A stretch of 64,000 nt of DNA from Pirellulales bacterium. Lineage in GTDB: Bacteria > Planctomycetota > Planctomycetia > Pirellulales > DATAWG01. The position numbers and the translations under genes were made by a program. Below are positions 8,276 to 15,855 of this stretch, in pieces (the stretch's first letter is position 1; the number at the start of each line of letters is the position of its first letter). The notes beneath the pieces are model-generated. The model saw only the letters and a list, made by a program, of their open reading frames with translations. It made no database searches and was not told the DNA's origin. The stretch covers positions 1 to 64,000 of the forward strand of contig DATAWG010000036.1 in NCBI GenBank assembly GCA_036267355.1, written 5' to 3'.

Positions 8276-8512
8276 TCACGGCAGGTCTTCTTCCTCTTCC
8301 GGTCCGATGCTGCCTTGCCAATTTTCGATGGCATCGAGAATCGAGTCGCGCTCCTTGACATTGGCCCAAACCGATTCGCCTTGTTCGAGCCGGATTTCGT
8401 ATTGCCCTTCGCGCTGGCAGTCGTCGTTGCCGCAAAAATGGGGCGTCGCCGCCACCCACATGACGCGATACAAAGGGATGTTCTTATCGTCGATGACACA
8501 AAAGATGGACAT
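8276..8512 (-). CDS. Small hypothetical protein
   Basis: A 78-residue acidic soluble protein (MSIFCVIDDKN start, EEEEDLP end) with only two cysteines, close together (CGNDDC), and no transmembrane segment. It reads like a compact beta-rich domain (NIPLYRVMWVAATPHF, YEIRLEQGESVWANV). I do not recognise a family. It is bracketed by the twin 77-bp repeats and points the same way as the 166-residue gene downstream. Coding potential is supported by ordinary composition and clean flanks; the function is unknown. Confidence 0.6.
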   Translation of the reverse strand: MSIFCVIDDKNIPLYRVMWVAATPHFCGNDDCQREGQYEIRLEQGESVWANVKERDSILDAIENWQGSIGPEEEEDLP

Positions 8513-8618
8513 GATGGAAAAACGTGCGGCTCTTTCGAGGCTCGCTAAATTGAAATTGGTTCGGAAATTCCTGTCAGTGCATCGTTGCGGTTGAATTATA
8601 ACGCTTTGCCATCGCCGA

Positions 8619-8696
8619 GGGGGTCAGGCACATTTTTCAGCGTCGCGGTTCAATGGCATTCATTGCCGCCATGGGCCGAAAAATGAGCCAGACCCC
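8619..8696. repeat. 77-bp MITE/REP-like element, copy 2
   Basis: Left arm GGGGTCAGGCACATTTTTC. The right arm, read on the opposite strand, is GGGGTCTGGCTCATTTTTCG. It ends four bases before the proC stop codon. It has the same ends and length as copy 1, with an unrelated interior. Confidence 0.8.
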
Positions 8697-8700
8697 GACG

Positions 8701-9510
8701 CTAATCGCCGCCGAGTTCGGTTGCCCGGCGCGTCGCGGCTTCGACGGCCGCCATCAGCGCCGCACGCACCGCCCCGGTTTCCAATGCCTGTAACCCGGCG
8801 ATCGTCGTGCCGCCGGGGCTCGCCACGCGGTCTTTCAACGTGGCCGGATGGTCGCCGGTCGCCAACACCATTTCCGCCGCACCCTTGCAAGTTTGGGCGG
8901 CCAATGTCAGCGCCACTGCCCGCGGCAACCCCATCCTCACGCCGCCATCCGCCAACGCTTCGATCATCACGAAAACAAACGCCGGACCGGAGCCGCTCAA
9001 GCCGGTCACCGCGTCGAGCAGCTTTTCATCCACGACCACGACTCGACCGACGGCGCTAAACAGCCGCTCGACCAAGCGTGCGTCGTCGGCCGTCGCGCCG
9101 GAGGCCAAACTATAGCCGCTAGCGCTCGAACCGACGAGTGCTGGCATGTTCGGCATGACGCGGATGACACGCGTCGTGCCAAACAATTCGGCAAGCGATT
9201 TCAAGCGCACCCCGGCCGCGATCGAGATCAACAGCTTCTCGGCAAGCCGGCCGTGCAATTCAGCCGCCACGGCGGGAATCATTTGCGGTTTGACCGCCAA
9301 GACGACGACGCTCGAGCGCTCCACGACCTCGGCATTCGAACCGCCGGAAATGGCGCCGTTCACCAGTCCACAAAAATCCTGCAGTGCCGCGGGAAGCGGA
9401 TCGTAGGCCGAGATGCGATCGGGTTCGACTAGGTTTGCACTTGCAAATCCTTTTGCCAAAGCGCGCGCCATTTGTCCGGCGCCGATGAACCCAAGGGATT
9501 GCGAAAACAT
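8701..9510 (-). CDS. proC: Pyrroline-5-carboxylate reductase
   Basis: A 269-residue enzyme that reduces 1-pyrroline-5-carboxylate to L-proline with NAD(P)H, the last step of proline synthesis, in the cytoplasm. The N-terminal Rossmann motif GFIGAGQMARAL, the VVLAVKPQ strand, RVMPNMPALVG and the signature SGSGPAFVF with GATADD are all present. The C-terminal dimerisation helices end in LKDRVASPGGTT, typical of ProC. The ATG at 9508-9510 gives the standard N-terminus; the open frame extends 27 codons further but is not conserved-looking. Length is normal. The stop codon abuts a 77-bp repeat. Confidence 0.95.
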   Translation of the reverse strand: MFSQSLGFIGAGQMARALAKGFASANLVEPDRISAYDPLPAALQDFCGLVNGAISGGSNAEVVERSSVVVLAVKPQMIPAVAAELHGRLAEKLLISIAAGVRLKSLAELFGTTRVIRVMPNMPALVGSSASGYSLASGATADDARLVERLFSAVGRVVVVDEKLLDAVTGLSGSGPAFVFVMIEALADGGVRMGLPRAVALTLAAQTCKGAAEMVLATGDHPATLKDRVASPGGTTIAGLQALETGAVRAALMAAVEAATRRATELGGD

Positions 9511-9565
9511 CAGGTGGATCAGGTCGGTGTGGTGGGGAGGAATAAAGCGTCTGGTTGCGCGCCGC

Positions 9566-9676
9566 CCCTTCGCCCATAACCCCACTCCCACGAAGGGGCG
9601 AGGGGAAACGGCCCGCTTCGCGGCCCGCCATTTCTCCCTCGCCCCGTCGCCGGAGAGGGGCCGGGGGCGAGCGGGT
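9566..9676. repeat. Intergenic GC-rich palindromic repeat (CTCGCCCC / GGGGCGAG type)
   Basis: The stretch 9511-10209 has no gene I can support. It contains this repeat, with arms rich in CCCCACTCCC/GGGGCGAGGGG and a GGCCCGCTTCGCGGCCCGCC core, then a copy of the ACGGCACACGGAG family (9829-9862) and the 88-bp element at 9869-9956. Open frames over this area (for example on the minus strand, 9703-10134) are repeat translations. Confidence 0.55.
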
Positions 9677-9868
9677 TAGGGCTCATGTTATGCCAAGCGC
9701 AATCAATAGACAATCCGCAGCAGCGGCAGAAACAGCCGCCACGACCGGCGATGGTACCGCATCGCGCGGCCGTCGGCCGCGACCAACGTAGTACGGCACA
9801 CGTCGTGGTCCCTTTGCGCTACGATGTTCGCAACGCTCCGCGGAGCGCGAACGGCACACGGAGAGCTT

Positions 9869-9956
9869 GTGAAGTAATGGAGGCTGGCTCCGAACTCGGC
9901 TTGATGAAACACCGGCAAAACGGGTCGGCGTGAGGTGCCTGTCCCCCTTCTTTCAC
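9869..9956. repeat. 88-bp inverted-repeat element, relative of the parA insert
   Basis: The left arm GTGAAGTAATGGAGGCTGG and the right arm (opposite strand GTGAAAGAAGGGGGACAGG) are diverged 23-nt inverted repeats. Ends and overall length match the 87-bp element inside parA (40720-40806). Confidence 0.65.
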
Positions 9957-10209
9957 ATCCTCGGAACGTGCCCGCTGCAATGACCGCGTTTCGTCGGCCG
10001 ATGCCGCTTCGGCCTGATAGCGTCCTCGCAACTTTTGGCAACAACTGCCCTGGACCGGTGGATAAGGTTTTGCGAAACTCCCGCCGCGTCTCATCTGTGT
10101 CTACTGGCCGTTCGGCTTGGGTATCGTCGATCACGTATTTCCTTTGACACCGAGAACATCGGCGTATCGAGTCAGCGGCCTTGTGGCTTGCAATCGCTGG
10201 AGCCCAATC

Positions 10210-10725
10210 GTGAAAACCATCGGGAAACTGTTTCTCGGCTTGGGAGTGCTCGTGGCGGCCTCACCGGCCCAGGCCGGATGGTTGAGCAATTTGAATCCAT
10301 TCGCTTCCAAAACGAGCTCGAGCGACGACTCAGGCACGGAGAAGAACCTCTCCCAGCCCGGGTCCTCCGCATCGCTATCGACCGCGCTTGGCTCCTCGAA
10401 ATTCAACAGCAAGCTGCCTTCCGGCTCGGGCGGGGCCACGATCGTCCCAGAACTGAACGGCAAGCCGATTCACCCGGTCAACTCGGTTACGCCGGCCAGT
10501 CCGAGCGGGCCGTCGCTATTGAGCCGCATCGGTTCGGCCCCAGCTAACTTGTTTGCAAAAACGAAGGGCTTGTTCAGTAAATCCACTCCCGCGCAGCCGG
10601 CGCAAAAAAGATTCATGTTGGGTAAGCCATCGGGGGGTTCGCAATTTACGCACAGCGGTTCGGCGGCTACGAGGCAGTCGAGCAGCACTTCGCAGTTCAT
10701 CGCTCGGCCCCGGCCGGGATTCTAA
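10210..10725 (+). CDS. Small exported low-complexity protein
   Basis: A 171-residue protein with a strong signal peptide (VKTIGKLFLGLGVLVAAS, then AQAG). The mature part is rich in Ser, Gly, Pro and Lys (NPFASKTSSSDDSG, LFSKSTPAQPAQKR, ending in ARPRPGF) and probably unstructured. The GTG start at 10210 has CTGGAG nine bases upstream and begins directly at the signal peptide; the frame is open back to 10117. I recognise no family; it resembles small exported planctomycete proteins of unknown role. It may be co-transcribed with the lipoprotein gene 54 bases downstream. Confidence 0.65.
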   Translation: MKTIGKLFLGLGVLVAASPAQAGWLSNLNPFASKTSSSDDSGTEKNLSQPGSSASLSTALGSSKFNSKLPSGSGGATIVPELNGKPIHPVNSVTPASPSGPSLLSRIGSAPANLFAKTKGLFSKSTPAQPAQKRFMLGKPSGGSQFTHSGSAATRQSSSTSQFIARPRPGF

Positions 10726-10779
10726 CGGAAGGATGCGCAGTTGCACCGACTATTTGACCGAACCCTGCATTGCCGGCTC

Positions 10780-10917
10780 ATGCGGGCCATGCTCTTGATC
10801 GCTGTCCTGCTTGGACTTACGACGATCATGAGCGGTTGCGCGGCCACGCCGCCGGCGCAAGATCCTCGCCCGCAAACGACAACGCAATTTTTGTCGCAAC
10901 CGCGGCCAGCACCCTGA
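10780..10917 (+). CDS. Predicted 45-residue lipoprotein
   Basis: Starts MRAMLLIAVLLGLTTIMSGC: positively charged start, hydrophobic run, then a lipobox ending in Cys20 (IMSGC). The mature peptide is only 26 residues, Pro/Gln/Thr-rich. This is the layout of a minimal type-II signal-peptide protein. There is no strong ribosome site, and the frame is open upstream to 10741. It follows another small exported gene on the same strand. Confidence 0.5.
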   Translation: MRAMLLIAVLLGLTTIMSGCAATPPAQDPRPQTTTQFLSQPRPAP

Positions 10918-11098
10918 TCCGGCGCATTCGCGCCTCAAGAAAGCCGCTCTCGTGGGTGGTTTTATCTGCATGGCCCAAGGCCGGCCGAGCCAGCGATTTT
11001 CGCTGGTTTTCTGGCCATTTGAGGCTTTCAGCAGTAGGCCAAGGGGGTATGATAGCACACAGGGCGGTCTGTCCATTTAGGTCGCAGCAGGAATCGCG

Positions 11099-12001
11099 AT
11101 GGCGACGTGGCGACGGCTTGTGTTGGGATTGTGCGCGGCTGCCTGTGGTTGGGCAGTCTGTGTAGGGGCCGCGCACGCGCAAACCGACGACGCACCCACG
11201 CTACGAGAACTGGATGTCTGGGGCCGTTTCGCTGCGGGCAGTTGGAAGCAGACGCACGTCGTCACCGAAGTGCTCGATTCCGCCGGGCATGTCGTTTCCA
11301 GCACCGCCTCCGACGTTCGTACAACGCTGACGCGCGTCGATGGCCGGCGAATCACGCTTCGCGTCGCCGTCACGCTCGATGCCGGTGGCCGGCGGTTCGA
11401 CACCGCTCCGCAAGTGATCGATCGCGGCTATTTCGGCGAAACGACCGATCAGCCCGCCCAGGTCCGCGACCTCGGCAAAGCCTCCGTGGTGATCGACGGC
11501 CGCGAGATCCCGGTTCAAACCCGCGAAGCTTCCATCCAGTCGGGCAAGCAAAAAACGGTCAACAAGTTTTTCGAGACGGGCGCCATGGAGCCGTATTTGC
11601 TCCGCCGCGAAACCCATTTCACCGATTCCGCCGATCCGGCCGCCAACCATGACGAAACATCGGAGGTGATCGCGGTCGATAAGCCGTATCGCGTGCAATC
11701 GGAGGTCAAGCCGGTGTCGTTTGAGCGTGTCGTGCAGAAAGACACTCACGGAACGACGGTCACGGTCGATGTGACGAGCGTTGACGTGCCAGGCGGAATC
11801 GTCAAACGCACTTCGAAGCAATTAGACGCCGACGGGCACGTGACGCGGCGCACGACCGTCGAACTCGTCGATTATGGGGCGGTGGAGGAGCAAGCGCCCG
11901 ACGCCGGTCGTCGCCGTTATCGCCGCCGCCGCTCGCGCCGCATTGTGTTGGATCACGTCGACGTGACCACCGACCCCATCGCCAGCCCGCCCCCGCCATG
12001 A
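11099..12001 (+). CDS. Exported hypothetical protein
   Basis: A 300-residue protein with a signal peptide (LVLGLCAAACGWAVCVGAAHAQ). The mature part is beta-rich, with regular alternation (TLTRVDGRRITLRVAVTL, GTTVTVDVTSVDVPGG) and a basic patch RRRYRRRRSRR near residues 265-275, followed by a Pro-rich tail. I recognise no named domain. The repeated pattern of reading whether a value was set, and the many Asp/Thr-rich strands, look like a periplasmic beta-sandwich protein. AGGA lies 9 bases before the ATG. Confidence 0.7.
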   Translation: MATWRRLVLGLCAAACGWAVCVGAAHAQTDDAPTLRELDVWGRFAAGSWKQTHVVTEVLDSAGHVVSSTASDVRTTLTRVDGRRITLRVAVTLDAGGRRFDTAPQVIDRGYFGETTDQPAQVRDLGKASVVIDGREIPVQTREASIQSGKQKTVNKFFETGAMEPYLLRRETHFTDSADPAANHDETSEVIAVDKPYRVQSEVKPVSFERVVQKDTHGTTVTVDVTSVDVPGGIVKRTSKQLDADGHVTRRTTVELVDYGAVEEQAPDAGRRRYRRRRSRRIVLDHVDVTTDPIASPPPP

Positions 12002-12048
12002 TGCGAGGAACCGCCGACGTTCCCAGCAAGGCATTTGCCGGCAGATCG

Positions 12049-12933
12049 CTAATACGTAAGAAGTAGACGGTCGGCGACGATTTCTCCTTCAAGCGTCTTG
12101 CCGACCATTTGAAACCGGCGCAGCATCGAACGGCCGCAGCCGACAAACACTTCTCGTTCGAAAAGTCCGTCGGGCATCGCGATATCGCAAACGAAGTCGC
12201 CGGACCGTTTGGTCCCATCAATGCTCAATGCGACGTACACGCCCCGGTTCTTGCACTCGCGGACTGTCTCAAAAAGCTGGCGAAGATCGAACGCTTGCGC
12301 GCCGTACAGGATTTTCTGGGTGTCTTTGTATGGCGGGTCGCAGTAAACCAGATCCCCCTTTGTAGCCTTGCGCATGGCTTCGACGTAGTCCATTACTTTG
12401 AAACTTGCGCCGGTCGTTCGTCGTTTCCACTCGTCGACCCGTGCTGCGAATGATTTCGCATCGATCGGTGTATGAACGCCGCACGGCGTAGACATGAATC
12501 CGTCGGCTTTTCGAAAGCGGACCACCCCGCCATAGCAAGATCGGCAGAGAAACAGCAAATCCGCCCCGTTAGGTCTTGCGTTGTACGCGGCCTTTATCGT
12601 TTCGTACTCTTCAACTTTGTCTCCCGCCATCATGCGGCGACGACGCGACGCGTACCAGTCCTTCAACGTTTGCGGCGCATCGTGCAGCGCTTGCCAGATT
12701 TCGATCAACGGGCGGAAAACGTCGGAAGCCAGGGCTCGCTTGGGAGCGAGCGTGGCGAGCACGCCAGCGCTTCCAAGAAACGGCTCGATATACGTGCCGA
12801 ACTCGTCTGGGAAGTAGGAAATGATTTGGTGTGCCGAGCGCTGTTTGCTGCCCACCCATTTCAACAATTGGGACTTGAATGGCGCAACCCGAGGTGCAAC
12901 CGGCAGATTGTCCTCAAACAGCATCCGTTGCAT
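12049..12933 (-). CDS. Dam-type adenine-N6 DNA methyltransferase (D12 class)
   Basis: A 294-residue enzyme transferring methyl from SAM to adenine N6 in a specific DNA site. N-terminal KWVGSK (about 25-30), SAM-binding YIEPFLGSAG (about 48-57) and catalytic DPPY (199-202) occur in alpha-class order, as in Dam, M.DpnII and M.EcoRV; the true target site cannot be read from sequence. The start is set at the ATG at 12931-12933 because GAGGA lies 10 bases upstream and a good promoter (12971-12999) lies upstream of that. The ATG at 12981 would fall inside that promoter region. It is divergent from an XRE regulator and an endonuclease candidate, so it is probably the protective methylase of a restriction-modification system. 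By eye the island is less GC-rich than its neighbours, suggesting transfer. Confidence 0.9.
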   Translation of the reverse strand: MQRMLFEDNLPVAPRVAPFKSQLLKWVGSKQRSAHQIISYFPDEFGTYIEPFLGSAGVLATLAPKRALASDVFRPLIEIWQALHDAPQTLKDWYASRRRRMMAGDKVEEYETIKAAYNARPNGADLLFLCRSCYGGVVRFRKADGFMSTPCGVHTPIDAKSFAARVDEWKRRTTGASFKVMDYVEAMRKATKGDLVYCDPPYKDTQKILYGAQAFDLRQLFETVRECKNRGVYVALSIDGTKRSGDFVCDIAMPDGLFEREVFVGCGRSMLRRFQMVGKTLEGEIVADRLLLTY

Positions 12934-12970
12934 TTGGCCATCCTCGCGAGTCAGGGCTATCTGGCTTTTG

Positions 12971-12999
12971 ATTCTATTCATACGTACAGTAGGCGTCAA
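12971..12999 (-). promoter_or_regulatory. Sigma-70-like promoter of the methyltransferase gene
   Basis: On the minus strand TTGACG (12999-12994), a 17-bp spacer, then TAGAAT (12976-12971). Transcription would start about 12964 and give a roughly 30-nt leader with a GAGGA ribosome site before the ATG at 12933. Confidence 0.6.
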
Positions 13000-13016
13000 G
13001 TCGCCGCGGCCGACTT
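12998..13016. promoter_or_regulatory. Candidate controller-protein operator
   Basis: A perfect palindrome, AAGTCG-N7-CGACTT, between the divergent methylase and XRE genes. It touches the upstream edge of the methylase -35 box. Controller proteins of restriction-modification systems bind palindromes in this position, so it is a reasonable binding site; this is inference. Confidence 0.4.
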
Positions 13017-13068
13017 CGGGACATCGGCGGAATATCCTGTTTTGGGATGTATTGTCAAGATTCGTTTA

Positions 13069-13320
13069 ATGATCCCCATGGAAAGGAGCATCTTTAGCGC
13101 GGACCAACGCAAGCTGACGGACCTGCTTCGGCAGGTTCGCCTTGGGGCCGGGCTGCGCCAAGATGACCTCGCCAAAAGGCTCGAACGGCCGCAATCCTTT
13201 GTCAGCAAATACGAATCCGGGGAACGCGGTCTCGACCTGCTCGAACTCCGAGAAATTTGCGACGCACTAGGGATTTCCCTCCAGTCATTCGTCGAGCGTC
13301 TGGAGAAATCTTTGCAATGA
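13069..13320 (+). CDS. XRE-family helix-turn-helix regulator (controller-like)
   Basis: An 83-residue single-domain DNA-binding protein. The helix-turn-helix covers about residues 18-72 (LRQVRLGAGLRQDDLAKRL, then SFVSKYESGERGLDLLEL), a typical Cro/C1 fold and the usual size of restriction-modification C proteins. Two ATGs (13069 and 13078) are possible and neither has a strong ribosome site; C genes are often leaderless or weakly translated. Its TGA overlaps the next gene's ATG (ATGA), so translation is coupled to the endonuclease candidate. It probably sets the timing of endonuclease against methylase expression. Confidence 0.85.
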   Translation: MIPMERSIFSADQRKLTDLLRQVRLGAGLRQDDLAKRLERPQSFVSKYESGERGLDLLELREICDALGISLQSFVERLEKSLQ

Positions 13321-14165
13321 TTCCGGACCGACGATTTGTAGATCTCCCCAAGCATTTTTGGGCAAACATTCGCACCATCAGCCAACACCTCGGGTACACC
13401 GCCCGTGGCACTGGCCAGATCGCAATTCCGACCGTCGAGAAAATGGGCGATTCAATGGTCGAATTGGGCCTTTCGGCGTCGCATTTGGTGGGTGAAAGAG
13501 GGAGTCCCACAAAGCTTGGCAGACTGATTCACGATTACTTCAAGCATCGGGCGGCTGTACTTAATTTGTTCGTTGAGCCGCGTCTGATGGACGTGGAACG
13601 AGCCAAAGCAATGTTCGAGAAGCTGCAAAAGCAATATTCCACCAAGCGAGTCCCGCCCATGAACAAGCAGAAGGGCGAGAAGAAAGCGCCGGCGTACTTC
13701 ACCAACTGCATTAACATGCTTATCGAAGCGAACGCTGAAGGATTGCCGTGCGATTATGACCCGCGCGAGCTGACCACCGTTACGTTCAACAACGCTCCCC
13801 TCCGCACCCTCGCGCGTCGCGTCGGCGGCGCTTTTCCTGCGCCAGTGAACCCGATCGCTGTTTGGGAAATCAAGGAGTATTACTACACGACTACCTTCGG
13901 AAGCCGAGTTGCCGATGGCGTCTACGAAAGCCTGTTGGACGGAATGGAGCTTGACGAGCTGCGCCACGAAGAAAAAATCGACGTCAAGCATTACTTAATG
14001 GTCGATTCCCACTCCACGTGGTGGAAATGTGGCCGCTCGTATCTTTGCCGGATCCTCGACATGCTGCACATGGGCTACGTCGATGAAGTCCTATTTGGAA
14101 GCGAAATTGAAGAACGATTGCCGTCGATCGTAAGACAGTGGGTGAGCATCGCCAAAACGCAGTGA
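13317..14165 (+). CDS. Candidate type II restriction endonuclease, family not recognised
   Basis: A 282-residue soluble protein overlapping the XRE gene by 4 bp. I recognise no named family. A possible PD-(D/E)xK core is visible at 176-205: PVNPIAVWEIKEYYY, giving E184-x-K186 on a hydrophobic strand, followed by the well-ordered segment TTTFGSRVADGVYES (191-205). The matching upstream acidic residue is unclear. Residues 40-110 are helical with basic patches (KLGRLIHDYFKHR), suited to DNA contact. Being translationally coupled to a controller gene and divergent from a Dam-type methylase is the classic type II layout, and this is the main evidence. It could instead be another methylase-associated protein. 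The ATG at 13317 is preferred to 13257, which lies inside the XRE gene. Confidence 0.65.
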   Translation: MIPDRRFVDLPKHFWANIRTISQHLGYTARGTGQIAIPTVEKMGDSMVELGLSASHLVGERGSPTKLGRLIHDYFKHRAAVLNLFVEPRLMDVERAKAMFEKLQKQYSTKRVPPMNKQKGEKKAPAYFTNCINMLIEANAEGLPCDYDPRELTTVTFNNAPLRTLARRVGGAFPAPVNPIAVWEIKEYYYTTTFGSRVADGVYESLLDGMELDELRHEEKIDVKHYLMVDSHSTWWKCGRSYLCRILDMLHMGYVDEVLFGSEIEERLPSIVRQWVSIAKTQ

Positions 14166-14213
14166 CAGCTTGATGCCGCCGCCGCTTCCCGGTCGAGCCG
14201 ACGCAAATGCGCG

Positions 14214-14273
14214 AAACCGCAAGCGAGTCTCCCTATCTAGCTATCTAGGCGGCGCGAAATTCGCTTGCGGTTT
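14214..14273. repeat. Inverted repeat, AAACCGCAAGCGA family
   Basis: Perfect 13-bp arms (14214-14226 and 14261-14273) about 34 bases apart, between the endonuclease candidate and guaB. Related copies are at 25171-25230, 35739-35755 (one arm) and, within pcrA, 37949-37968. It may act as a bidirectional terminator or mark the right edge of the island. Confidence 0.65.
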
Positions 14274-14379
14274 GGCCCGTTTGCCGTTTCTAATCGGCGA
14301 GCGCGTCGCCACTGGCCAAATCGCGAATGGGCCGCGATAATCGGGAATTGACTTCATCTCCTTCCCGAGGGCGCCCGCC

Positions 14380-15855
14380 ATGAGCGACAAGCTCGCCTAT
14401 CAGGCCTTCACGTTCGACGACGTTCTGCTCGAACCGCGCTATTCCGACGTTGTGCCGGCCGAAGTGAACGTCGCCAGCCAATTGACCAAGCGAATCCGGC
14501 TCAATATCCCCGTGCTTAGCTCGCCCATGGACACGGTCACGGAAAGCGAAATGGCCATCGCGCTGGCCCAGGAAGGCGGCCTGAGCGTCATCCACAAGAA
14601 TATGTCGGTCGAACGGCAAACCGAGGAGGTCGACAAGGTCAAGCGCAGCGCCAACGGCATCATCTTCGATCCCGTGACCCTGCCGCCCGACGCCACCATT
14701 GGCCGGGCCCGCGAAGTGATGCAGCAATACAACGTCTCCGGGGTGCCGATCACGCAAGGCCGCCGGCTGGTGGGAATTATCACCCGCCGCGATCTGCGGT
14801 TTCTCGAAACCAGCGAGCCGAAAATCTCCGACATCATGACCCGCGATAAGCTGGTGACTGCGACGGGGACCGTAACGCTTGAAGAGGCTGAGAAGATTTT
14901 GATGGTAAATAAGGTCGAGAAACTCTTGCTGGTTGACGAAAATAACACACTGACGGGCTTAATAACGATCAAAGACATCGACATGATGAAGCGGTTTCCG
15001 CAAGCCTGCAAAGATAGGCAAGGCAGGCTGCGGGTCGGTGCGGCGGTCGGGGTGTTCGATTTCGAACGTGCCGAAAGCCTCATCGCCAAAGATGTCGATG
15101 TGCTGATCGTCGATAGTGCCCACGGCCATTCGGCCAACGTCATCGAGACGGTCAAGAAGATCAAGAGTCAGTGGGATATCGACGTGGTGGCGGGAAACGT
15201 GGCGACCGCCGCTGGTTGCCGCGACCTGATCGCCGCCGGGGCCGACGCGATAAAAATCGGCATCGGCCCGGGTTCGATTTGCACCACGCGGGTGATTTCC
15301 GGGGTCGGCGTTCCGCAGATCAGCGCTATTTTGCAAGCTGCGGAGGCGACGAAATCCGAGGGCATCCCGCTGGTGGCCGATGGAGGAATTCGGTATTCGG
15401 GCGACGTGACCAAGGCTATCGCCGCGGGCGCGCATACGGTGATGCTCGGCGGATTGCTGGCCGGCGTAGCGGAAAGCCCGGGCCAACAAATCCTGTATCA
15501 AGGACGAACATTCAAGGTTTATCGCGGCATGGGTTCGCTGGGGGCGATGGTCAAGGGCTCGAGCGAACGCTACCGACAAAGCGGATCTCGCGTTGCGGAC
15601 AAATTGGTTCCCGAAGGGGTGGAAGGGCGGGTGCCGTTCAAAGGCCCGCTCAGCCCGTTCATTTATCAACTCGTCGGGGGACTTCGAGCCGGAATGGGCT
15701 ATTGCGGCGCGCGGACGATCGACCAGCTACGCAAGGAAGCGCGCTTCATCCAGGTCTCGCCAGCGAGCGTCAGGGAGAGTCATCCACATGACATCGCCAT
15801 TACGCAGGAAGCACCGAACTACAGTGCCGAATACACGGGGGTCGAAAACGGCTGA
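14380..15855 (+). CDS. guaB: IMP dehydrogenase
   Basis: A 491-residue enzyme that oxidises IMP to XMP with NAD+, the committed step of GMP synthesis. The TIM barrel carries the active-site loop GPGSICTTR with nucleophile Cys301, the phosphate-binding DGGIRYSGD, and the flap [14 protein letters not shown]. Two CBS domains sit at about 95-205 ([15 protein letters not shown] marks the second). The C-terminus [12 protein letters not shown] is standard. Start, length and all motifs are normal. The end overlaps the next reading frame by 68 bases. Confidence 0.97.
   Translation: MSDKLAYQAFTFDDVLLEPRYSDVVPAEVNVASQLTKRIRLNIPVLSSPMDTVTESEMAIALAQEGGLSVIHKNMSVERQTEEVDKVKRSANGIIFDPVTLPPDATIGRAREVMQQYNVSGVPITQGRRLVGIITRRDLRFLETSEPKISDIMTRDKLVTATGTVTLEEAEKILMVNKVEKLLLVDENNTLTGLITIKDIDMMKRFPQACKDRQGRLRVGAAVGVFDFERAESLIAKDVDVLIVDSAHGHSANVIETVKKIKSQWDIDVVAGNVATAAGCRDLIAAGADAIKIGIGPGSICTTRVISGVGVPQISAILQAAEATKSEGIPLVADGGIRYSGDVTKAIAAGAHTVMLGGLLAGVAESPGQQILYQGRTFKVYRGMGSLGAMVKGSSERYRQSGSRVADKLVPEGVEGRVPFKGPLSPFIYQLVGGLRAGMGYCGARTIDQLRKEARFIQVSPASVRESHPHDIAITQEAPNYSAEYTGVENG

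Noticed and set aside
9703-10134. 143-residue minus-strand frame
   Set aside because: Runs through two repeat elements, has no ribosome site and no recognisable domain.
14165-14380. Riboswitch or leader control upstream of guaB
   Set aside because: Only the AAACCGCAAGCGA inverted repeat is present; no purine-riboswitch or other leader motif is visible.
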